Under the pieces are notes generated by a model that searched no databases, was not told the origin of the DNA, and was given only the letters and a program-made list of their open reading frames with translations. Shown piece after piece: positions 1-5,392 of a stretch of 11,683 nucleotides of DNA. The translations under genes and the position numbers were made by a program. Within the stretch, counting starts at the first letter, position 1. Every line of letters begins with the position of its first letter. This DNA is from Methylococcaceae bacterium UBA4132 (GTDB lineage Bacteria; Pseudomonadota; Gammaproteobacteria; Methylococcales; Methylomonadaceae): NCBI GenBank assembly GCA_002380945.1, contig DFWO01000031.1, positions 1 to 11,683 on the forward strand. Reading direction: 5' to 3'.

Positions 1-86
1 GCACGCATCCTGCGTGCCGATTCTAATAATTCGCGAATCAATTCAAATTGTTCTCGACTAAGGTCGCTTGGATATTTTTTTCTCAT
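1..86 (-). mobile_element. IS5-type transposase, N-terminal fragment cut by window edge
   Basis: Reading from ATG at 86 down to base 1 gives 28 open codons beginning MRKKYPSDLSREQFELIREL, followed by LESARRMR. The 'YPSDLS.EQ' opening and the following 'I..LL' helix are typical of the N-terminal helix-turn-helix region of IS5-group transposases (IS1031/ISL2-like). The rest of the gene lies outside the window, so whether it is intact cannot be judged. No clear terminal inverted repeat was recognised between 87 and 111, where the element should end. IS982-type sequence starts at about 112, so this IS probably landed in or beside an older IS982 copy. Confidence 0.72.
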
Positions 87-111
87 CCGCTTATTATCAG
101 GCTTTTAGATG

Positions 112-316
112 AGATTTTGAACACGTTCTAACGACCAGTTGAAGAATATCTTTAGCCTTGAACACAGCCGTCATCGTTCCCGAATCAACCTTCTGGTGAA
201 TGCTATTGCCTGTCTGGTCGCCTATTCTTACCAAGCTAATAAGCCTTCCTTGAATCTACGTCAGCAGGATTTGTTGTTTTTGCTCTCATAACTCTTATGT
301 CGAACTCAAATTAGTG
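112..316 (+). pseudogene. IS982-type transposase, C-terminal remnant with right end
   Basis: An open stretch from 121 to the TAA at 289-291 reads ...DQLKNIFSLEHSRHRSRI, then NLLVNAIACLVAYSYQANK and PSLNL. 'DQLKN...EHSRHRS..N..VN...CL.AY....KPSLNL' is the C-terminal signature of IS982-family DDE transposases. The residues just before it (about 112-131) look like the same protein in another frame, so an indel is present. The first three quarters of the gene are missing. The stop is followed by CTTATGTCGAACTCAAATTA (294-313), which resembles the right end of the element because related copies occur at 393 and, inverted, at 4028. It is not functional. Confidence 0.8.
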
Positions 317-349
317 TATGCAATTCGCTTATTCTTGCCAACTTAAAGC

Positions 350-414
350 TTGAATCTACGTCAAAGGGGTTGGTTGTCTTTAGTTTCGTGAGGCTTATGT
401 CGAACGGAGGTTAA
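350..414 (+). repeat. Second diverged IS982 right end, 100 bp after the first
   Basis: Bases 351-405 align without gaps to 251-305, with 42 of 55 identical by hand count. The match covers the codons for 'SLNLR', the end of the reading frame and the terminal CTTATGTCGAAC. It then continues GGAGGTTAAC, which looks like the outer end of the element. This is the right end of a second, different IS982 copy, not a recent duplication. Its end abuts the decayed dhaL copy. Confidence 0.65.
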
Positions 415-436
415 CTAATACCGCAACCAGTGTACA

Positions 437-640
437 CATCATTAACTGACTGGTTCTAGCTCACGCATCAATATGACCTCTAAAAATAAGGCTCGTCCAT
501 TGCCGCTGTTTGCAACTAATCTGCGGCAGAGATTAATACAGCAAGCATAGTTTTTTCGCCCGCATTCGCTTTGACACGTTGTTTAACAGCTTCTATGTCT
601 GCTTTAAAATATCGGCAAAGGTTGATTGATCAATGGATTA
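437..640 (-). pseudogene. Decayed dhaL copy (dihydroxyacetone kinase subunit L pseudogene)
   Basis: This stretch aligns in the same orientation with the intact dhaL at 4139-4771. Bases 438-475 match about 4175-4211 (end of the gene) and 505-640 match about 4349-4480 (middle). Roughly 90-100 bp between these blocks, plus the whole 5' third, are missing. Reading the minus strand gives recognisable DhaL sequence in pieces: EAVKQRVKANAGEKTMLAVL (intact copy: DAVKQRGKADAGEKTMLDVL) and GRALFLE plus GHIDA. A stop in 'AAD*LQTA' and at least two frameshifts separate the pieces. Many differences from the intact copy are synonymous, so the copy probably diverged as a working gene before decaying. It lies between an IS982 end and an IS1595 remnant. 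Confidence 0.82.
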
Positions 641-641
641 G

Positions 642-1129
642 TCTCGAGTACTGCGTCGGCATCAGTTGAAAGGAGCGCGAAGACGAAGGACGCTCGCTAA
701 TGAAAAACCCCCATTTTTTGGCATGATTCAACGTTCAGGCGAAGTGGTCATCGGAATGCTCGAGTATGCAACAAGCGACTATCGAGCCATTGATACTGAC
801 AACGATTGCATCAGGGAGTCAAATTTATACCGATGAATACGTTATCTTGAAAGCTGGGGCTATCCACATAAAACCGTCATTTATTTAAAGCGCGAATACG
901 CAAGAGATAAGAACGGCGATGGCTTTTGCGAAGTTCATTCCAATACCATATTGAGGGCTTTTAGTCATTATTGCACTCTTGGTTGCATCCACATTGCGGC
1001 ATATCTCAAACTAAACTATTTTTATATCTTAGTTTTTTTGAGTTTGTTCATAATGCCAGAAAACGCGGTAAAAAATTACTGTCTTTATTACTGGTCGTTT
1101 TAGTTAAAAAGACCTTAAAACCCATGTAA
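642..1129 (+). pseudogene. IS1595-type transposase, frameshifted remnant
   Basis: The protein can be followed through four frame segments. About 657-765 gives QLKGARRRRTLANEKPPFFG and MIQRSGEVVI. 766-852 gives MQQATIEPLILTTIASGSQI then YTDEYVI. 849-952 gives ESWGYPHKTV...GDGFCEVHSNT. 953-1129 gives EGF*SLLHSWLHPHCGIS, FFEFVHNARKRGKKLL and a TAA. 'YTDEY', 'E.H.NT.EGFWSLL..WL.PH.GIS' and 'F..F..NAR.RGK' are hallmarks of IS1595/ISXO2-like transposases. There are at least three frameshifts, and the conserved Trp of EGFWS is now TAG. The N-terminal zinc-ribbon part is missing. It is clearly inactive. Confidence 0.82.
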
Positions 1130-1140
1130 GCTGATTCTTA

Positions 1141-1223
1141 AACTTGTAAGATGGGTAGAACTCAGTGAAACCGATAGATGAAGTATGATGGGGTTCGTTA
1201 TCACTCTACCCATTTTACAAGTT
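1141..1223. repeat. Fold-back repeat with 19-bp inverted arms
   Basis: AACTTGTAAGATGGGTAGA (1141-1159) pairs with TCTACCCATTTTACAAGTT (1205-1223) with a single mismatch. The 45-bp centre is itself partly self-complementary (GTGAAACC against GGGTTCG), so the whole unit would fold into one long imperfect hairpin. It begins 12 bp after the IS1595 pseudogene. It looks like a dispersed REP/MITE-type palindrome and contains no coding sequence. The following 1224-1371 is AT-rich and shows nothing else that I recognise. Confidence 0.65.
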
Positions 1224-1371
1224 CTTAGCGATCTATCTTACGGGGTCGTCGCAAATTGAAATTAACCATTTGAGTGAAGCAATTAGTTATCGAAAGTTGG
1301 ACAGAAAATAATATGTAGCGCGTATGGTGTGAAACGAAATATGGGAATGCAAACAAGCAAAAAATGTTAAG

Positions 1372-1400
1372 TTGAAAACCGATTTTCTTTGGTAGATAAT
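1372..1400 (+). promoter_or_regulatory. Sigma70-like promoter for the peroxidase operon
   Basis: TTGAAA (1372-1377) and GATAAT (1395-1400) are separated by exactly 17 bp. Transcription would start near 1407, about 45 nt before the ATG at 1452, which is preceded by an AAAGGGGG ribosome-binding site (1439-1446). This arrangement also argues against the upstream in-frame TTG at 1389, which lies inside the promoter. Confidence 0.5.
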
Positions 1401-1451
1401 CGAACGCGTCTTAAGCTTTTCTTTCTCTCCACCTTTATAAAGGGGGTAGTT

Positions 1452-2564
1452 ATGCGTACAAGAACAATAGGCATCCTCGGACTGTTCTATTCTGTTTCAA
1501 TACTGGCTGAGCCACTTGGACTGCCCTCTGTGCCGATTCCAGCCAATAATCCACAAACAGCAGAAAAAATCACTTTAGGCGATAAATTATTTCACGATAC
1601 ACGTTTTAGTAGCACGGGTACGGTGAGTTGTGCCACTTGTCATGAACGGAGCAAAGGCTTTACCGATAGCCCATTATCAGTTTCCGAGGGTATTAACAAA
1701 CTCACGGGTACGCGCAATGCCCCCACAGTCATCAATGCCGCTTATAACCACAGTCAATTCTGGGATGGGCGTGAGCCAGACCTAGAAGGGCAAGCGGGGC
1801 AACCGTTTTTAAATCCCGTGGAAATGGGCTTGGCAGATTATGAACCAATTTTAAAAATCGTCCGCACCGACCCAGATTATACAAAACAGTTTAAAACGGT
1901 TTTCAATAAAGAGAATCAGCAAATCACCAGTAAAGAAGTCTTACAAGCCATTGCCTCGTTTGAGCGATCTATCATTTCAGGCGATTCACCGTTTGACCAA
2001 TATTATTTTGCGGGTAAAAAAGACGCGATGAGCGAAAGTGCGCAACGTGGTTTGCAGGTGTTTGTCGGTCAAGGTCGTTGTGTGTCTTGCCATACTATTT
2101 CCCAAACTCACGCACTGTTTACCGACCATCGCTTTCATAATCTGAATGTCGGTTTTCAGCGTATCAGCAAAGATATAGAAGAATTAGCTAATACGTTTAC
2201 CAAAGCCAAGGCAAAAGGTGCAAATGTTGATATTGCGGTACTCAGCAATAAAAACACCTCTGAATTAGGGCGTTTTGCCGTATCAGGACAAACGCGTGAT
2301 TTAGGTGGTTTTAAAACCCCAACGCTACGCAATATCGAAGTTACCGCGCCGTATATGCACGATGGCAGTGTAAAAACGCTAGAAGACGTGGTGTCATTTT
2401 ATAACTTAGGCGGTATTGATAAACAAGGCGACCCCGTTAATGATTTTCAAAGTGGCGGCATTCGACCTTTAAATTTAAGCAAAGAACAACAGGCGGATTT
2501 GGTTGAATTCTTAAAAGCCTTAACCAGTCCAGAGTACGCAAAAATCGCTGGAGGCACACCATGA
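1452..2564 (+). CDS. Di-haem cytochrome c peroxidase / MauG-like protein
   Basis: Periplasmic di-haem c-type enzyme of the CcpA/MauG family, expected either to reduce hydrogen peroxide using cytochrome electrons or to oxidise a protein or small-molecule partner. The 370-residue protein starts at ATG 1452 (AAAGGGGG site 5 bp upstream). It has a Sec signal of about 19 residues ending SILA|EPLG. Haem motifs are CATCH (C60, C63, H64) and CVSCH (C210, C213, H214). 'FWDGR' (103-107) and 'NPVEMG' (121-126) match the region holding the catalytic Glu of bacterial peroxidases, here E124. 'PTLRNIEVTAPYMHDG' (290-305) is the usual C-terminal signature, and M302 may be the sixth ligand of the second haem. 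An extra segment of about 40 residues (232-275) follows the second haem. The length is normal for the family. It is the first gene of a three-gene operon, and its stop overlaps the next start. Peroxidase versus MauG-like oxidase cannot be decided from sequence alone. Confidence 0.9.
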   Translation: MRTRTIGILGLFYSVSILAEPLGLPSVPIPANNPQTAEKITLGDKLFHDTRFSSTGTVSCATCHERSKGFTDSPLSVSEGINKLTGTRNAPTVINAAYNHSQFWDGREPDLEGQAGQPFLNPVEMGLADYEPILKIVRTDPDYTKQFKTVFNKENQQITSKEVLQAIASFERSIISGDSPFDQYYFAGKKDAMSESAQRGLQVFVGQGRCVSCHTISQTHALFTDHRFHNLNVGFQRISKDIEELANTFTKAKAKGANVDIAVLSNKNTSELGRFAVSGQTRDLGGFKTPTLRNIEVTAPYMHDGSVKTLEDVVSFYNLGGIDKQGDPVNDFQSGGIRPLNLSKEQQADLVEFLKALTSPEYAKIAGGTP

Positions 2565-3619
2565 ATAACTCACGTCGTGATTTTTTAAAACAGTCTGGAC
2601 TGTTGTTAGCCGCCAGTACCTTACCACTCAGTTTGGTGGAAATTGCCTTTGCCAAAGAAGAGGATAATTTTAGTTTTGCCTATATTTCTGACGCGCACAT
2701 TCAGCAAATTAAAGGCACGCAATTTGTGCGTAACTGGGATAGGGGTTTGATGCGTGCCGTTGCCGAAGCCAATTTATTAGACCCTAAACCAGACTTTGTG
2801 ATGTTTGGTGGTGATTTAGCGCAATTAGGCAAACCCGAAGAAATCGACCACGGTTTAGAAATTTTGTCTGCCTTAAACACTAAACCGCGTTTTGTACTGG
2901 GCGAGCATGATTTTTACTTGGATATGGGTGAATATTGGGCAAAAAAAGTCAGTGAACATCACTACAGCTTCGACCATAAAGGCGTGCATTTTGTCGTGTT
3001 AAACAGCATTCTGACTTACGATGATTGGAACAACAAATGGTCTAGCCCACAAGAACGTATGGCAATGATGGCAGGTCTTGATAACCCGTTAGGTTCACCG
3101 TTTATGGTCGGTGAAGCACAGCGTAACTGGTTAAAAGCGGATTTGGCTAAAGTCGATAAAAAAACGCCTGTGGTGGTTTTTTCTCATTCGCCGCTACAAA
3201 AAATTTATAAGGGCTGGAATTTTTGGACGGATGATGCTGAACAAGTGCAGGCTTTGTTAAAACCGTTTAATAAAGTCACCGTCATCTACGGTCACGTTCA
3301 TCAAATTCAATATAATCAAATTGGTAATATCAGTTTTCATTCGGTAATGGCAACCGCATGGCCTTGGCCGTATCCATCAACCTATGCCAAAGCCGAACAG
3401 TTTTTACCTAAATTGACCGTAGAAATGAACCGTGCTGATCCCTTTTTTGAACGTGATGCAACAGGTTGGCAATTGATTGATATAGCAACGGGCAACACGG
3501 CGGTGCATTATCAGTTAGCCGAAAATAAACCGCGTACCGTCGCTTTTAATCCCAAAACCAAGCGTCCCGAAGATAGCGAATATCAACAACAACGCGCAGT
3601 AACGCAAAACCATTATTAG
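2561..3619 (+). CDS. Tat-exported calcineurin-like metallophosphoesterase
   Basis: Predicted periplasmic metal-dependent phosphoesterase of 352 residues with unknown substrate. The N-terminus has a twin-arginine motif (SRRDFLK, 4-10), a hydrophobic stretch (13-30) and a likely cleavage near AFA|KEE, so it should be exported folded with its metals. Metal-site motifs appear in family order: SDAH (D44, H46), GGD (D85), GEHD (H116), SHS (H209) and GHVH (H245, H247). The third motif is normally GNHD; the Asn that bridges the metals and contacts phosphate is Glu115 here. Its ATG overlaps the TGA of the peroxidase gene (ATGA), with GGAGG 6 bp upstream, so translation is coupled. The cytochrome gene follows 9 bp later. 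Tat export fits a cofactor assembled in the cytoplasm. A phosphatase, phosphodiesterase or purple-acid-like role is possible. Confidence 0.85.
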   Translation: MNNSRRDFLKQSGLLLAASTLPLSLVEIAFAKEEDNFSFAYISDAHIQQIKGTQFVRNWDRGLMRAVAEANLLDPKPDFVMFGGDLAQLGKPEEIDHGLEILSALNTKPRFVLGEHDFYLDMGEYWAKKVSEHHYSFDHKGVHFVVLNSILTYDDWNNKWSSPQERMAMMAGLDNPLGSPFMVGEAQRNWLKADLAKVDKKTPVVVFSHSPLQKIYKGWNFWTDDAEQVQALLKPFNKVTVIYGHVHQIQYNQIGNISFHSVMATAWPWPYPSTYAKAEQFLPKLTVEMNRADPFFERDATGWQLIDIATGNTAVHYQLAENKPRTVAFNPKTKRPEDSEYQQQRAVTQNHY

Positions 3620-3628
3620 AGGTGATTT

Positions 3629-4027
3629 ATGTTGACGTATAAAAAAACGCTAATCGTGTTAGCTCTGAGTTTGCCTGGCATCGTTAACGCCGATGAATTT
3701 ACTAAAGCTGATTTGACGCAGTGGGAAAATGAATTTCAAACCGTCGTTAAGCAAGGTAGAGCGGCTTTTACCGATCCCAATTTAGGTTCAAATGGCGTGG
3801 TGTGTGCGCAATGTCATCCAAATGCCGCCAATACTCACCCCGAAACCTATCCGAAATTCCAAAAACAATTGGGTAAAGTGATTAGTTTATGGGAAATGGT
3901 CAACTGGTGTTTGCGTAATCCGTTGGAAGGAAAACCGTTAGCCGCCGATGATCCCAAAATGACAGCGTTGGTCGCCTACATTACTTCTGAACGTAAAGGC
4001 GTAAAACTAGATGCAGGCAAACATTAA
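3629..4027 (+). CDS. Small mono-haem cytochrome c
   Basis: Periplasmic c-type cytochrome of 132 residues. ATG 3629 follows the site GAGGTG at a 5-6 bp spacing. A Sec signal peptide ends VNA|DEF (about 21 residues). One haem motif, CAQCH (C59, C62, H63), is followed by 'HPNAANTHPETYPKFQ'. The C-terminal part, 'MVNWCLRNPLEGKPL' (90-104) and 'DPKMTALVAYI' (108-118), recalls the SoxA/TsdA-type cytochrome fold. M90 or M111 could be the axial ligand, and C94 is an extra cysteine that in SoxA/TsdA relatives can be a haem ligand. It is probably the electron donor or acceptor of the di-haem enzyme two genes upstream; the evidence for that is operon context only. An IS982-like end sequence begins at the base directly after the stop, so the C-terminus may have been shaped by an insertion. 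Confidence 0.85.
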   Translation: MLTYKKTLIVLALSLPGIVNADEFTKADLTQWENEFQTVVKQGRAAFTDPNLGSNGVVCAQCHPNAANTHPETYPKFQKQLGKVISLWEMVNWCLRNPLEGKPLAADDPKMTALVAYITSERKGVKLDAGKH

Positions 4028-4049
4028 GTTAGCCTGCGTTCGACATAAG
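4028..4049 (-). repeat. Solo IS982-like terminal repeat
   Basis: GTTAGCCTGCGTTCGACATA followed by AG is the reverse complement, with 2 mismatches in 22, of the IS982 right end at 392-413. No transposase remnant was found next to it. It is read as a left-over element end, placed immediately after the cytochrome stop codon and between the operon and dhaL. Confidence 0.5.
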
Positions 4050-4057
4050 AAGCCGAT

Positions 4058-4080
4058 ATTGCGGCAGGGATTGCCGCAAT
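4058..4080. terminator. Hairpin between convergent operons, possible terminator
   Basis: ATTGCGGCA (4058-4066) and TGCCGCAAT (4072-4080) form a perfect 9-bp stem with a 5-nt loop. It lies 31 bp after the cytochrome stop and 59 bp beyond the dhaL stop, where both operons must end. There is no clear T-run on either strand, so intrinsic termination is only likely, not certain. Confidence 0.4.
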
Positions 4081-4138
4081 TAAGAACAGTGGATGGCATG
4101 AACCATCATATTGGCTCTATTATGGGTATGATAAGTTG

Positions 4139-4771
4139 TTACTGTTGATTTAATATCGTAACAATCGCGCAAATCATTAACTGGCTGGTTCTAGCCCCTG
4201 CATCAATATGACCTAATGAGCGTTCTTCTAAGAAAGAGGCACGTCCTTTAGTGGCTAACATATCGCGGGTGGATTCCATACCTGCGATAGCGACCTTAGG
4301 GACGGTTGCCAATACGTCAGCCAAACTAACATTATCTGCAACGGCTGTTTGTAAATAATCTGCGACTGGAATTAATACATCTAACATCGTTTTTTCGCCA
4401 GCATCGGCTTTGCCTCGTTGTTTAACTGCGTCTACACCTGCTTTAAAAATGGCGGCAAAGGTTTTTTGATTAATGGGCTGTTCACGCGCGGTTTTGCTCA
4501 TACTGACAAATAATGTGCCGAATAATGAACCTGATGCGCCACCGATGGTTGACATTAAAGTCATGCCCATTTTTTGCCACGCTGCAACCCAATCCAGTTG
4601 GCTTAATTCTTCACGTTGTGCCATGAGGGCGTTAAGTCCGCGTTGTAAATTGATAACGTGATCGCCGTCACCGATGACTTGATCTAACGCAGTGACTTCT
4701 TCGGCATTGGTTGAGATAGCATTTGCGACGGTTTCGATTAGGTGCGGTAATAAGACAGGAGTCAAGGACAT
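4139..4771 (-). CDS. dhaL: DhaL-type dihydroxyacetone kinase ADP-binding subunit, stand-alone
   Basis: DhaL/DAK2-family protein. In known systems DhaL binds the nucleotide and works with DhaK, which binds dihydroxyacetone, to make dihydroxyacetone phosphate; the phosphate comes either from ATP or from the phosphotransferase protein DhaM. From ATG 4771 (GGAAG 5 bp upstream) it has 210 residues, the usual length. The Mg-nucleotide site is intact: LDQVIGDGDH gives D30, D35 and D37, the same numbers as in E. coli DhaL. 'GGASGSLFGT' (77-86), 'GEKTMLD' (125-131) and 'KGRASFLEERSLGHIDAGA' (175-193) are the other family motifs. An in-frame TTG at 4783 would add four residues. It follows the small Cys protein by 24 bp. 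No dhaK or dhaM lies in the window, so the partner is elsewhere or this DhaL has another task. A decayed copy lies at 437-640. Confidence 0.88.
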   Translation of the reverse strand: MSLTPVLLPHLIETVANAISTNAEEVTALDQVIGDGDHVINLQRGLNALMAQREELSQLDWVAAWQKMGMTLMSTIGGASGSLFGTLFVSMSKTAREQPINQKTFAAIFKAGVDAVKQRGKADAGEKTMLDVLIPVADYLQTAVADNVSLADVLATVPKVAIAGMESTRDMLATKGRASFLEERSLGHIDAGARTSQLMICAIVTILNQQ

Positions 4772-4795
4772 GGCTGCTTCCAATAAAGTGATGAA

Positions 4796-5005
4796 TTATG
4801 CAGGTGGTTGTAATTTTTTCAACAGGGTTTTACCGATAAAGTCGGCAAACTCTTCGCTGTTTTCATAGCCTTTACGCTGGGCAAATGCTACTAATGCGCC
4901 AACCAGTTTTTTGGTTTCAGCAATGTCTTCATGCGAACGACCGCAACCTTCACAGTGTGTACCTTCGTAAGTACATAGACCTGAAATACAAGGGTTAAAT
5001 TTCAT
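4796..5005 (-). CDS. Small four-cysteine protein, DUF1289-like
   Basis: A 69-residue protein. ATG 5005 is preceded by TAGGAG with 7 bp spacing. The N-terminal half reads NPCISGLCTYEGTHCEGCGR, with C6, C11, C18 and C21, followed by a helix starting 'SHEDIAETKKL'. 'PC...LC......C.GCGR...EI' resembles the DUF1289 family of short proteins predicted to bind a metal or Fe-S cluster. The C-terminal 35 residues look helical and are not typical of DUF1289, and the family's Trp is absent, so it may be a divergent branch. No signal peptide is seen, so it is probably cytoplasmic. It is transcribed just ahead of dhaL, and its own upstream region carries a strong palindrome (5032-5060). Function unknown. 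Confidence 0.8.
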   Translation of the reverse strand: MKFNPCISGLCTYEGTHCEGCGRSHEDIAETKKLVGALVAFAQRKGYENSEEFADFIGKTLLKKLQPPA

Positions 5006-5031
5006 GACACACTCCTAAAAATGAAAGTTAG

Positions 5032-5060
5032 ACCTTTCAGTTTTTAAAAACCTGAAAGGT
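5032..5060. promoter_or_regulatory. Palindrome: operator or terminator hairpin
   Basis: ACCTTTCAG (5032-5040) and CTGAAAGGT (5052-5060) are perfect inverted arms around TTTTT-AAAAA-C. The structure begins 2 bp after the cupin stop codon and 26 bp before the start of the four-Cys gene (both minus). The T-run (TTTTT) follows the hairpin on the + strand, where no gene would use it. As a minus-strand terminator it lacks a good T-run. It could equally be a repressor operator or an attenuator for the last two genes. Confidence 0.5.
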
Positions 5061-5062
5061 TT

Positions 5063-5386
5063 TTATTGATTGTTGTAAAAATGAACTGCCAACCAAACGG
5101 TCTGGCTGTCTGGCGTTGTCCATTCCACACGATGTTTAGTATGCGCTGGAATGAGGACATAATCACCTACTGTCATCGGTAGTTTTTGTAAATTTTGTTC
5201 ATGAACCAAGATGGCTTGCCCTTCCAACACTATTACCCATTCATCCCATGCTTGATCGTACCATTGCTCAGGTGGTGTACTGTGACCTTTGGAGACGATG
5301 CGTTCAATATGCACATTATCGTTTTTAATAAGGCTAGTAAATAGCTCTTTGGGCAGTGAGTCTGGAATATCCGCAAAAATATTCAT
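5063..5386 (-). CDS. Small cupin-domain protein
   Basis: Single-domain cupin of 107 residues from ATG 5386; a GTG one codon earlier is possible. Both cupin motifs are present: 'WYDQAWDEWVIVLEGQA' with its conserved Glu, and 'GDYVLIPAHTKHRVEW' with two His (near 82 and 85), followed by 'TVWLAVHF'. It matches the family of short cytoplasmic cupins with 'ERIVS.G...P..WYDQ' before motif 1. Motif 1 lacks the classical HxH pair, so the metal site would rest on the Glu and the motif-2 histidines. The enzymatic or binding role is unknown. Its start lies 6 bp after the stop of the upstream RNase-like gene, and there is no clear ribosome-binding site, which suggests translational coupling. Confidence 0.85.
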   Translation of the reverse strand: MNIFADIPDSLPKELFTSLIKNDNVHIERIVSKGHSTPPEQWYDQAWDEWVIVLEGQAILVHEQNLQKLPMTVGDYVLIPAHTKHRVEWTTPDSQTVWLAVHFYNNQ

Positions 5387-5392
5387 CACACG

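Noticed and set aside
251..405. Possible CRISPR-like repeat pair
   Set aside because: Only two diverged copies occur, both coding for the IS982 C-terminus, and there are no uniform spacers or cas genes.
1389..1451. Upstream TTG start adding 21 residues to the peroxidase
   Set aside because: It lies inside the predicted -10 region, has no ribosome-binding site and would bury the signal peptide that begins at ATG 1452.
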